Of a stretch of 21,414 nucleotides of DNA, positions 1-10,740 are shown one piece after another. The stretch is from Apostichopus parvimensis (Eukaryota; Echinodermata; Holothuroidea; Aspidochirotida; Stichopodidae). The notes beneath the pieces are model-generated. The model saw only the letters and a list, made by a program, of their open reading frames with translations. It was not told the origin of the DNA and ran no database searches. The stretch is from the NCBI GenBank assembly GCA_000934455.1, contig KN890223.1, forward strand, positions 11,994-33,407. The letters are read 5' to 3'. How positions within the stretch are numbered: the stretch's first letter is position 1; every line of letters begins with the position of its first letter. The translations under genes and the position numbers were made by a program.

Positions 1-3000
1 TTGTGCCTCGTCCGTTTTTATGAAAGCAGTACTTCCAAAGTTAATCTTTTACGTGACGGTAACAGTTTTCAAAACAGAGGACAAGTCTGCAAAGGTTTAT
101 ACAGAATCACAAGCTGCCTGCGGTATACAACAATACTAGTATGGAACACTGCAGAACAGAAACTTGTCTAAACCCAGTCAGCCATAGCCCTGCACCCCCT
201 CTCACATTTACCTTGCATATTGACATTGCCACCAATTCAGTCCTATTCCCTTTTTGTCTTTGTCATTTCTTTTGTGTGTATGTGGGTTTGTGTGTGTGTC
301 ATTTTCTGTTCCTTTTCATATTTCCTTCTAAGTGCTTCATATTTCTAAATGACAAGCTCTGAATTACTTCAAATAAGTCAAGGTGTAAAAGTGTGCCCTG
401 TTCCAGAGACGTATACGGTTGACATTTTGAAGTTTAAAAAGCCAAAACAGATAAAATGGTACCAAAAAAGAGATACCCAAACATTGACGGAAAATGAACA
501 AACTTTGGATGACGTGACATGCCCTTTACAACACTGATATATTCAAGCAACACAGGTTACTACTCTGGTTTTCCTCTTCCAAAAATACTGAAAATAGATA
601 TGAACTGCACCACATTTTTGCGAAGTCCTGAAGAAATGTTAGTTCCTGTCATAAAACAGGGAACACTCACTTCACACCTCTTAAGACATACATTTCATCG
701 CTGCCAATGTTATAATGCTGATGATATAGTACATTCCAGTCGTGTTATTTTAGACGGCTAGGAATTTTAACCGACAGAAATTTGAGATTTAATTAGCACG
801 TTTCTAATCCAGAAGTTTCCTCAGACCTGTACAATGGACGATTATAGGCTCACAGTTAACTCAGGCTGTATTTATGCAAACACAGTAGAGCCGTGCGACT
901 TAGAAGCATGTCATGTTTCATGGATTGACTGCTCTTACGATCGAATTCTCTACGGTGTTGCAAAACACAGATCGTTTACATCGGTCGTATCGTATCATGC
1001 CACGCTCAAGAGCACTAACGAAGTCACTGTGGCTCCATGGAGTTAATCATTTCTAAGAAACGGAGCCGAAGTTATTTGTTTTTTTCTACGTTATGTTTGG
1101 GGAAACAGGAATATATGCACGTCGACCATGTTCACATTGTTACTGTACCTCAAGCCTAATAAACCTGTCAGACATGTTAGTAAAGGGTAGCTTATCATAG
1201 CTGTGCTTCTCTTTCAATCCACTAGAGACGGTTATTGCTGATAAATGAGCAAGATGGAGTATCCAACTGTATGCATACATTGAGAAGGTATTAAACTGTG
1301 TTTGCTCAAATAAATCACTCCTATGTATTTCTCATGAGGGGAAATTATCTCAGGGGGAAGTGTAATGAGTTGCCATGGAAATGGAACAAAACATACAAGC
1401 TAAAGTGCTCTTCTTGGAACCGATCATTGCATAATGACTACAGGAAAGTCACGTAAGGATAGATATCCTTCGAAACTTGACCAATTTCCCTCTGACCATA
1501 TCATCCAAACAGAGCCTTAAGATTAAACAACACAGCCCTAACAGTTCTATCTTTGATGAATATAATAGATCCCCAAATAAACTGGTTTGAGGGGCCAAGA
1601 GTGAGACCAGTGTTCAGTGGTGTTTTGAAAACATCCCCTATGACTGAAGTGATTATTGCTGCTCTGAAACTTTTGGCAGGACCGTGGCACCCCTCCCCAG
1701 CTTGGGGTACTGGACTATTTTGGTTGAATGCCGCCAACGTTTACAACGCTTAACATGTCATTTGTAATAAGAAAAAAATCTGCTTGTTCTCTTCTTTCAA
1801 TTCTCTCATATTTCCATTAAATTATGAGCAAGTTACTTGGCATAGTTTCAACCTTGTTGCTATGGTGACAGGTTTAACTCCTCCTCTAAACTGTGGAGTG
1901 AGTGTTCTCTCAATCAAGCTGATTTTCAGATGAAGCTGTGTCTAGGAGGAAGATAATAGAAACTGTCACATTCTTCTTGAGAAGTACATACTTGAAATAC
2001 ACTTCCCATGACGTCATTCACAGAGAGTTCCTAGTGGCTAGATGATTTCGGGGAGAAGCATGTAATATACACCTACACTTATTATCATGGAGAAAAAACC
2101 AAAATCAAACACAGTCAAACACACTTTGGTGAAAACTTCATCTTATTCCGTTATTAATCAATCAGACAAAAACCTCCAAAGTTACCTAGCTACTATATAC
2201 TCAAAATTTGAAAGATTTAAAATTGAAATTTATGATTTACGCACTAGCCGTATTGTGGCTCCAATTTTAACGAATGGATGAAAAGCCATATTAATACATA
2301 GCTGCTCATAGGTCCTTTTACATACGATTATATCATTGTTAAATAGTATTGTCTACAATTATGGAATAAAGAACACAAACCTCGTGCAAACAAATGCTGA
2401 CATCATCAAAGATAATTCTGGCATTTGTAGGAATGATATTTGTGATATATTCTATTCATCTAAACACTACTTAGAAGGTTTGAAAGTTAAACTGTGGAGG
2501 AGTACATGACTACATGGCAATGGTTTACATTAATGAGTTGGCAAAAAGGAGGTTTATCCTTTTTTTCACCTACTATGAATGTGAAATTCTTTGATGACAT
2601 TAATCTCAGCAACAATTCATCCTTCACACAGGTCCCATAAGTTGGCATAAAAAAGTATATGGTGGGGGGGGGGTAAAAACTATGGTGCAGGGCGGGGTGG
2701 TTAAAAAGAAAACATCAGTCCAATTTAAGGTAGGTAAAAAATTACGTTAGAAAGTTTCCAATGGATATATATTATAAATCATGTATCATTCTAGAAAGTT
2801 CTTGCTTGCTTAGTAAAGGAGTGGCACTTCCATACTTCCATAGAGGTCAATAAAGTACAAGCCAATGAAATAAGTACACACCAAAGGTAGAAAAGGACCC
2901 ATCATGCAGTAAGATTCCGAGAAAATGTGTGTAACTATTTTAGAATATGATTGCACTGTATGCTATGAATATGCACAACTGCCTTTACTGAGCTGAATGA

Positions 3001-4723
3001 AAGTAAATTTGCATGGGGTCTGTTTAAATGCAAAAATTCTAGATACTGACAGATAAGAGCAACGTTACTGGGAACTATGAAGGAAACTAAAGATACAGTA
3101 TTTATCTATCTCCAGAATATTTACTGAGTTCGATTAACTGAGAGCATCAATAAATTTGTAAATCTTTAACATTCTACACCATCCCTAAGCTGAATACTGC
3201 CCTCACCCTTCTAAATTAACCACTCAATTGACAGGCTCCTCCTTACAGACCAGTAAAGCATCAGCAGATAAATAATGCAAATAAGTTTGCCAGCAGTATT
3301 GCTCACCCACAGGCTATTTTCATTTCTGCATAAAACAAAATCTTTCAATTTTAGCAAGTGACTGTTTGATGTTACATAATTGTACATCTTAATGAACCAC
3401 TTCTTCATTCATTCATTAACAATACCATTAAAAAAATTGTTTACCTGTTTGATTGATATTTGTTGAAGATCCTTGAAAGGATACATGCAATGCAGTAAAT
3501 GAAGTAGAATCTACTCCTTAATTCCCACCTTCTCTCTCCTGCCCACCCCTTCCCTGCCATGTTTTTCATTTTTGGTTTTGCTTAATGCCTCATTAAACTT
3601 ATATAGTAAAGAATCAAAAATGGTAAAAATGAAAATAAAAATTTGAAACAACTTTCTTTGACAAAAACTTGAGATACCAGTGCACCCCAATACAGAGAAA
3701 GAATGCACTTTCAAAATGAAATGGTAAACAATTTAGCATACATCCTACTCATCAATTGACATAAATCTATCTCACTGCTTGCTTGCTTTCTTTTTTCAAT
3801 TCACTGTACATGTTCGGCAACCAGTGAGTGTGCCCCTTTAAAGTAAACCTGACTAAATATTAATTGAAATTTACCTTTTCAAGTTTTTACAATAGCCTTG
3901 AATATAGAATACAATTACAACCACAAGATCACGTACCTTCAGTATGTTTCAGAGAAAGACCCGGTTGTAATGTTTTTGTGGGTTTTGACATAGTACTACC
4001 ATTTCTTGTCAATTAATTCTGGCAAAGGTTCCCACTCATTTTAATCTCTTAACCACTGACTAGATACCAGTACATCTGCAGGCTTTCTTAGTAAATGCTG
4101 GTTCATGTGACGCAGTTATACTGGATAGTAAATGATACTTCATGTACAAGAACCCTTCTTCAAAAAACTGAAATATCATGCAGCTCAGTAGACCTTAATA
4201 TTTACCACAAAGTTTTTAATTACATATATACATGAATATGAGGGTGGGGTTCTAAGGTGGCACACACAAACGGTCGTCTTGGTTACTTACGTAGGAATAG
4301 TGGCACGGTTGTTTTTTGTTGTAAATTTTCCAATATCAAACCGTGTGTCTTTTTCCTTTCATGTGTTTTCAGTGTTTTCAGAGAAGTTTGAGACTGGAAT
4401 GTCATTTGTTGCACCCATTCCTGCTCCTGTGACCGCCACCTAACATCCCCATTTGAAGGACGAGAGTGTACTGTAGAAGCTGATCACTTTCTCAAATACT
4501 GGGGAGGGGGGTTAGGGAAGAGATAGGGGTTTCCCATTCATTATCACTGCAGTGAAACCCATAGTGAAGGATGTTGTTTCTAAACCATTGACAGAACAGA
4601 CCAAAACCCTTTTTCCTTCCCAATTCGAACGCAAGAATACTGAGATCTACCAAAGACGGTTAAAAGAAGAAGAAAGGAAACTACAGATCCACAATCTGAA
4701 CAGGTCAAGAAACCTGATTCAGT
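1..4723. other. No gene recognised
   Basis: Several open frames of 60-80 codons occur (for example 349-537, 519-761 and 834-1046 plus; 1501-1737 minus; 3211-3408 minus) but none has a recognisable protein, a good start with splice context, or a supporting neighbour. If the PTPN9-like gene extends leftward, this may be intron. No phosphatase-domain motif was found on the minus strand. RFX-like motifs are at 1369-1382 and 1856-1869. Confidence 0.6.
2664..2673 (+). repeat. G10 run
   Basis: Ten consecutive G, followed shortly by another G-rich stretch (gggcggggtgg, to about 2700); quadruplex-prone. Confidence 0.9.
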
Positions 4724-4750
4724 GGGGGGGGGGGGGTAGGGGAGGGGTTT
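4724..4750 (+). repeat. G13 run with flanking G-tracts
   Basis: Thirteen G followed by taggggagggg. Four G-tracts in 27 bases give a strong quadruplex-forming pattern, adjoining the SINE-like relic. Confidence 0.9.
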
Positions 4751-4800
4751 GAAACAGTCACCCAATGGTTGCAAGGCAGAAACTCTACCCATGACACCAC
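4744..4800 (-). repeat. tRNA-derived SINE-like relic
   Basis: Seen on the minus strand: GTGGTGTCATGGGTAGAG (like a tRNA D-arm / A-box), then TGCCTTGCAACC (anticodon-arm-like), then GACTGTTTCAAACCCC (like a B-box, GGTTCAAATCC). Order and spacing match a tRNA-type RNA polymerase III promoter. The stems do not pair properly, so it is not a functional tRNA gene. A G-rich tract abuts the 3' end. Judged from motif layout only. Confidence 0.45.
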
Positions 4801-5193
4801 TTCTTCACCAGGTTTCAATGAGTTTGTTTATATTTAAAAAATAATAAAGCATAAGCAATGTCCTTTTGCTGTGGTACTATTTGAAAAGAAGCACATTTTA
4901 TTCCTGGATTGTATTGCTGAAAAGAAAGAAATTTTCATTGCATTGACAGTACAGACTTTCTTTAATAGGTATGTGCGGAGAAAAATGGTGTTTGCAAACT
5001 GCTCAATTTGCTTCAAAGATTAATTTCAAGTATCGTTTATGTGAACTTAGTGCCCTTACCTGTTTTATGATATTAATACTAAAGTTTCTTTCCAAAAGAA
5101 AACACCTCTATGTCCCTACCACCCTTCCCTGGTCCCCAACCTCTCCACACTGCAACGCTTTTCTTTTTAAAGCAAATTTGTCCACAAATTTTT

Positions 5194-5250
5194 GGTAAAT
5201 TTTCAATTGCTATTCAGTACCAAGATTCCATAACAATGTAAGTCATTTGC
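5194..5250 (+). repeat. Direct repeat unit 1 (57 bp)
   Basis: Starts ggtaaattttcaattgct and ends gtaagtcatttgc; the same ends recur 146 bases later (5340-5397) with a diverged middle. An old local duplication or two parts of one dispersed repeat; nothing coding is visible. Confidence 0.7.
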
Positions 5251-5339
5251 TTGTCTAGTCAAGTTTCATTTAAAAAAGGAAAGGAGCTGTGTTGAAAGAT
5301 TTTTCAGAGTTTTCATTCTGCTCTTTTGCATTTATTTTT

Positions 5340-5397
5340 GGTAAATTTTCAATTGCTACCCCATTCCAAAATTTCATTACCAGTGTAAGTCATTTGC
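5340..5397 (+). repeat. Direct repeat unit 2 (58 bp)
   Basis: Second unit of the pair with 5194-5250: identical over the first 19 bases and over the last 13, with several differences and one length change between. Confidence 0.7.
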
Positions 5398-5547
5398 ACA
5401 GTGGCAGTTGAAAATTTTGAACCCTTTCAATTTGCTTGTTACATGTGATTAATTCTACAATGGAAAAGTCTTCACTACGAAACATTGAAGATCTATTAAT
5501 TTCTCTCGCTCATTAACTCTCATTAACATATGTCAGTTGCTATCTTA

Positions 5548-5566
5548 TTTCGAGTTATACTCGAAA
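5548..5566. repeat. Perfect 8-bp hairpin
   Basis: TTTCGAGT, a three-base loop, then ACTCGAAA. A compact perfect inverted repeat, 126 bases from the exon candidate at 5692. No known role. Confidence 0.6.
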
Positions 5567-5691
5567 GGTTTGGTAAATGGCCGTCCAAACGCAAACAGCA
5601 CCTTTTAGCTGGCCTAGATGTCATAAAAACTGAATAAAACCAACATGAGTATTAAATAATACAATAGAAAAATATATATTTAAACACTCAC

Positions 5692-5748
5692 CATATCCCT
5701 GGGATAATTCATACGGACTTGTAAAACATCATCAACAGTTAACTCCAT
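5692..5748 (-). CDS. Short exon candidate, possibly PTPN9 linker or a first coding exon
   Basis: Seen: minus strand, 19 codons MELTVDDVLQVRMNYPRDM followed by a consensus donor (GATATG|GTGAGT). Upstream on the minus strand lies a pyrimidine tract (cctctttttttggtctt) and then aaacaaatctgag, which can serve as an acceptor giving AAT ATG GAG. An in-frame TAA lies further upstream, so the ATG could also be a true start. Inference: the pattern L-T-V-D-D-V-L resembles the PTPN9 segment just before the phosphatase domain (MTIQELVDYVNARQKQG in the human protein as remembered). It lies on the same strand and downstream of the CRAL-TRIO exon, and it ends in phase 0. No following exon was found to its left. 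As a first exon of an unrelated gene it is unidentified. Confidence 0.45.
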
Positions 5749-7173
5749 ATTCTCAGATTTGTTTAAAATAAGACCAAAAAAAGAGGAAGTTTCTTCAAGT
5801 TTTAAATCAGAATACACAGATACTTAACGGTATCCTGCACAACTTATTTAGCAAACACTTGTAATATTCCATACAGTACCTTGTCTTAAAAACAAAACAT
5901 TCAAATATCATTGAAGCAAAAGTAATTCCATCCACAATGGATCAAGTTATAAATTTAATTCTTTAGATTGTCACTTAAAAGAGACTAAAAGAATTTCCGA
6001 TTATTAGCGAAGATCAGAAAAGAGATCAGGTCGTCTCATTGAACAGACTCACAACTGGCCGTCAATACTGACACACCGTACCGTAAATAGAAATCAGCTA
6101 CTGAAAATTTCGTCCTCACCGACAGGAGAGAAAAAAAAAAACATAATCCAAATCAAGTTAAATATATCTCTGAAATCAAATTATCCTGATGTCAAAAAAA
6201 CAAGAACCAACAACAGCCATTTGAAATGGACTTCCACCAAATCCAAGAAACCTGGAATGTAGAGCTGCCTCTGTTCTTTGTACAGAGCTCTCTCATAATC
6301 CACGACGCAGCAAAGAAGAGAAATAAATCCAACTACATGCGGGCAGCGATGTCAACAGAATTCACCGACAGTGCAACCTGCCTGTGGATTTGAACTGATC
6401 AAAATGGCCAAGGCAGAGAGCGAGTGAGAGAGATAGAGACAGAGAGATAGAAAATTGATGGTTCTATATTCAAATAATCATTGGGAGTGGAAAGCAGCAT
6501 GCAACTTCACTGTAATTACTTTAGTGTGCGTCTTTCGTCGTCTTCTTCGTCATGGAAAGGAAACGAAACATCCAAGTTATACAGTGGGGAAACTACAGCT
6601 GAGAGGTCTGCCCTTGTATCATCAACTATCTCCAGCCGGTGAGGAAAGCTTTAAAGGGATTGTGTCATCTTTTTGACAAAAGGGAAAACTTGATCTCTAC
6701 ACGAGCTGACACGAGAAAAATATAGTATTCCTGCTTCATCAAAGAAGAGGATTTCCATTTACAAGTAGGTTCAGTGAATAGGTTTGGATGAATTTATCTA
6801 CACCTCTGAAACAAGTAATAAATAAATGTAAAACACAGAAGTTAATGAGGCCAGTTGGGACAATTTTCTTACTATGTTAGTGCCAGTCTGTACAATACGG
6901 TTCTTTCATGTTACATTTCAAAGAAATTGTGCTGACAGTATGATGATGACGATAAGATTAAAAGAAGTCATTTTTTAAAACTTTTTTGACATGTTTATAA
7001 ATAAATAAATTTGCTTTTTAGTATTTTTACATGAACATTAATAATAAAAAAAAATTGTAGTTTTTTTTTTAGCTTACAAAACAATCCAGAGCAAAGCATG
7101 TCCAGTTTAAGCTGAACAAACTCCATAAATTTGTTCAAATAATTATGCAACACCCCTAATTCAGCAGCTGTAC
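5749..7173. other. No gene recognised
   Basis: AT-rich noncoding DNA with A-runs and a GA microsatellite. An open frame of 73 codons at 6455-6676 (plus) is not recognised and lacks splice or promoter support. Confidence 0.6.
6417..6451 (+). repeat. GA-rich microsatellite
   Basis: Irregular gagag/gata repeats. No promoter element is clear beside it. Confidence 0.8.
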
Positions 7174-7199
7174 AACCTAACATCAACATTTTAAACCAT

Positions 7200-7250
7200 T
7201 GGGGGTATTGGGAGGGGTGGGGAGTTTTTTTTGGGGGGGGGGAAGGGGAT
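7200..7250 (+). repeat. G-rich tract with T8 and G10 runs
   Basis: Clusters of G separated by T, with an eight-T run followed by ten G. The T-run is the one length difference between the two copies (nine T in the right copy). Confidence 0.9.
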
Positions 7251-8040
7251 AGCAGTTAATTTTGTGGTAGGAGTGTCTTAGTTGTTTAGTAGTTAACTTT
7301 GCTCATTTTTGGTATCCTTTTTGATATTATAATAAAATCACATTAAAGTTTATAAGCTTTCCTCCGTCAAGTTTCATTTGGAAAGTTTGAAATTTTCGTT
7401 TATATGCTGTTACATACTACTATTACAGGTACGTCCTTGGCAAAGAAATGTTCAAAATCAAATCTAATAACTTAATTACTTAATTAATAACTGAATAACT
7501 TGCTCATTTACCATAAAGTTTTATGTAAATGTCTAGGAAGGTGACTCAGTCTCATCAATTATAATCTTACAATTGTGACACTTGGCACATTTGTGCAAAA
7601 TTATAGAACAAAACTCAGAAATGCTGTTTAATTTCATTTATGCCATGCTAGTTCATGTACTATTTGTATCAACAACATTTGCTGAATAGATTTCTTTTTA
7701 CCTTGTTGAGCTTAGGATTCATATGTAACAATGTTTTCTTTATTAAGTGAAGTCTCATAGAAATGTTATGAAACACAAAAATGAATTTCCTAACGAAGAA
7801 TCCTCCCCCTTTTAACTATCTGAGGATACCTGCAGGGCAGTGGTTGGTTTTGTCTCTACAGTGGAACCTACCTCTGGGCAAAACTGGCATAATCAAACCG
7901 ATGACAAGCTCTGGCAAGATATGTCTGAAGGTATCAATCCAGTGGGGATCTAATTTAAACCAGAGAAAAATGCTGAGAGATTGACCCCTTAGGTTCACCT
8001 TCCAAACTGGAAAGTAATGAGACATAACAGAGAAGAAACT

Positions 8041-8102
8041 AGAGAAAGAAAGAGTGTAAGCAAAGACAGAGAGAAAGAGAGAGAGTGGGAGGGGGGGGGG
8101 GG
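8041..8102 (+). repeat. AG-rich microsatellite ending in G12
   Basis: Irregular agaga/aaag repeats run into twelve G. The purine-only strand is prone to triplex formation. The same tract is at 11609-11670 in the second copy. Confidence 0.85.
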
Positions 8103-8833
8103 ATTTGAGAGGCAAAGAATAACGGAATAACTCTTTCCCTTTGGTAAGATTAGACAAAGATCTGGAAAGACAATTGCTCTGTTACAGATGAAGTGAAAAA
8201 CGTTTCACAATATCAAACTAGAGTTATCATACGCTAAGCTTATAGTGGGGCCAAGAAATACTTTAGTTTTGGTAACAGAGAGAGAGGTCCTGCAGGTTCC
8301 CTTCCTTTTCAAGTGCTCTGAATTTCAAGATGGAGAAAACAATTAGTTTTGACAGCTGAATTTCAAAGGATTCAAAAGTATCATGAACTATACACAAATG
8401 GAGTCCAGCCAGTTCTGTGAGTATATGTTAAGTACATACTGTGTACGTAACATAAAACCAATGTAGCAGACTTTGCATGATCACAATATATATTAATCCC
8501 AATTTATGTTCTACAATTATAATACATTAAAAAAAATCTGCTATTTTGACTGATTTCTACTAATGTCATATTTAGCCACAACTTTTTGGGACGTAAATAT
8601 GTATATATTACGAGAGAATCATGCTCGTCACATGGGCACAGTTTCAATGAGTAGTTGTATATAAAGTGGCAAGAACTCCTCTAAATTATGTTTCATCACA
8701 TTTTATATCTCTAACCGTCTGTAACTTGACTGACATGCAGTTTACGACAATTACAAATATCATACTCCAAGTAGTTGAAAAAAAATTTAACTAAAGAAAA
8801 AGGACTACAAAGTATCCCAAAATAAAGACTTAC

Positions 8834-8889
8834 CATGACTTTGATATTTAGTATACAAAGTTCAGTATGTTTTGTATCCGACTGGTAGA
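8834..8889 (-). CDS. Unidentified exon candidate in left duplicate copy
   Basis: Seen: minus strand, 56 bases between acgtctgacttttag and a consensus donor (GTCATG|GTAAGTC). After two leading bases it reads YQSDTKHTELCILNIKVM. The donor is strong and the acceptor moderate. The peptide is not recognised and does not fit PTPN9 at this place. The same sequence recurs unchanged at 12402-12457 in the second copy; count it once. Confidence 0.2.
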
Positions 8890-10489
8890 CTAAAAGTCAG
8901 ACGTGTACAGTAACACACAGTGCCTCGTGTGATATCTCTATTAAGCAATCATTTTTTCTCATGCATATAAACATACAGACGCCAAGCAACAACCTGAATC
9001 AAATATGATTACTACATGTATTCCTGCAGGCTGATAAAAAAAAACTAATTCACAGACTTTGTCCTGATTACAAGGGCTAAACAAAGTGGATATAAATATA
9101 GTTTATGATTCAACCTTAAAGGTCTATGTGTAATTTCCCTTCCCCCACCCCCCTCGATTTAGCGTCGAAAGATAAAGAAGACAGCTTTCAGTTTCCATTT
9201 AGTCTTCTATTGAACAAATTATGCAGATTAGGTAACAAATGATTTTTAAATGGCATCGTTAAATCATGAACCAAACTACATGAAAGGATGTAGAAGTGGC
9301 AAGTTGCTGTTTCAACTATTGTGATAATAAAATAAGGGGAGTGGAGGGGGAGGGAGCAAAGAGGGAAAATGGAGACAACAAGGTAAAGTTCCACAATATC
9401 ACAAGGGATAAGCAGTTTATTAATGTCATAATACTTTGATTGAACCTACTGAAACTTTAACTATGAGAAATTCATGATCACATTCATAATTTAAGCAAAC
9501 TTAATAAATGTTACCGTCTTTTTTTGTTGGTGGGAAGATGAGGGACGGGGGGGGGATCTGAATGTAATGATTCATCAGGGATGTCTTTCAGCTGGTGATT
9601 TTGTCAAAATATTATCAAAGGCAACAAAACCCTCGTTTTATGAAACTTTATACTTGCAATATTTTAATTGAATTTTTGAAAATGTAATAAAGGAACTAAG
9701 AAGGTATAGAGAGTTTGAGATGATCTGTGGGACACTTTTAATTCAAATCGTGCTTTAAATTACATCACCAGCGTGAGTTAAGGTTTCATTAGATTCCGAC
9801 ATGTATCTTTATTAAAGATGATTTCAAATTTTAATATTTAATAAACCAACTTGGAATAGATTACCAGTACAGCCTGTCAAGTGCTATTCTCCTGAAACAT
9901 GAGTATGGAAGAAATTGGTATAGAAATTTAGAGCCTTCCTACACATTTACATATTCATATTTTTATGAGTAACATCTGATAAACGTATCTGCCATATCTG
10001 TCAGATCAATGAACCTGAAGTTTTTGCTGTGATTTGCTACAATTAGCACCAATAATGGCAGCTTTAACTGAAAGCAACATGTTTCTGGAATGAACCAAAC
10101 TGTTAACAGGAACAAGGAAATTATGCGTAGAAAGTTTGCAAAACAAAAAAAAAACCCAAAAACAAGTTAAAAAAAACATGATATGAAGTTTGTGGGATGC
10201 AAAACGGTCTACTTGACAAAACGTTTTAAAGTCTCAATACATATTTACTGATAAATTCCGGAAAACAAACTTCCGAAGCAGATTCAATGTTTCTTATTCT
10301 AAATGCACTCTGACCAGGTGGGTTTAATGAAGAAAAGCTGTCGCAATTGAAAGAAAGAAATTTAATTTCTGTTGCCCTTATGGCGCAAACGATTTACCGT
10401 AAAATCACTGCGACCGCCCATATCAGCATGCTCATTACACAAATATAACCTATATATACTTGTATCGTCCACTTTTGGGACCCAATTTC

Positions 10490-10612
10490 ATGGAAGAAAC
10501 GTCTGAAAACACCTGTTTATTCATTGCAATGGAAGGAAATGACACAATGGTCGCAAGCTACATCGGTAAGACCGAAAGAAAGATACTATTCAAGAGACCT
10601 AACACAGGCTAG
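10490..10612 (+). CDS. Small ORF / possible first exon, left copy
   Basis: Seen: plus strand, ATG at 10490 opens 40 codons. The peptide begins MEETSENTCLFIAMEGNDTM and continues VASYIGKTERKILFKRPNTG to a TAG. A donor-like site (ATCG|GTAAGA) at 10565 would end a 76-base exon. A TATATATA run lies at 10451-10458, only about 32 bases before the ATG, which would leave an unusually short leader. The surrounding 300 bases are richer in CG than the flanks. On the opposite strand the same place also has an open stretch (MNKQVFSDVSSMKLGPKSG), so openness alone is weak evidence. The peptide is not recognised. Repeated at 14058-14180. Confidence 0.2.
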   Translation: MEETSENTCLFIAMEGNDTMVASYIGKTERKILFKRPNTG

Positions 10613-10690
10613 CCCACGAAAGTGAGAGTAAGATAGGCCTAACGGTCGTAAACAAAACAGAGAGATTTGATTGGTGCATGATCTGGTTGG

Positions 10691-10740
10691 NNNNNNNNNN
10701 NNNNNNNNNNNNNNNNNNNNNNNNNNNNNNNNNNNNNNNN
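10691..10740. other. Assembly gap of 50 Ns
   Basis: Fifty consecutive n characters. The round length suggests a fixed-size placeholder and not a measured distance. Confidence 0.99.

Larger units (their letters stand above)
7174..10690 (+). repeat. Left copy of a 3.5-kb near-identical direct duplication (contig overlap)
   Basis: Matches 10741-14258 base for base except seven substitutions (7972, 8156, 8231, 8582, 9836, 9935 and 10206 in this copy) and one T missing from the T-run near 7225. The copy ends exactly at the first N of the gap. Most likely the right end of one contig that overlaps the next contig. Apart from weak exon candidates it is AT-rich noncoding DNA with an AG-rich microsatellite and G-runs. 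Confidence 0.95.

Noticed and set aside
661-740. Minus-strand mini-exon reading HYNIGSDEMYVLRGV before a GTGAGT donor
   Set aside because: The acceptor (actatatcatcag) has no pyrimidine tract and the peptide is too short and unrecognised.
1501-1753. Overlapping open frames on both strands (78 and 66 codons)
   Set aside because: Neither translation is recognised and neither shows splice borders. Two open strands at once suggests chance or a decayed repeat.
4744-4800. Functional tRNA gene
   Set aside because: The A-box and B-box layout is present, but the acceptor, anticodon and T stems do not pair.
7816-8157. 113-codon minus-strand open frame, with a 99-codon version at 11384-11683
   Set aside because: It crosses the AG/poly-G microsatellite, giving a PPPPLPLSLFLS-type low-complexity peptide. 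The length difference comes from a single substitution between the two assembly copies. No splice or start support.
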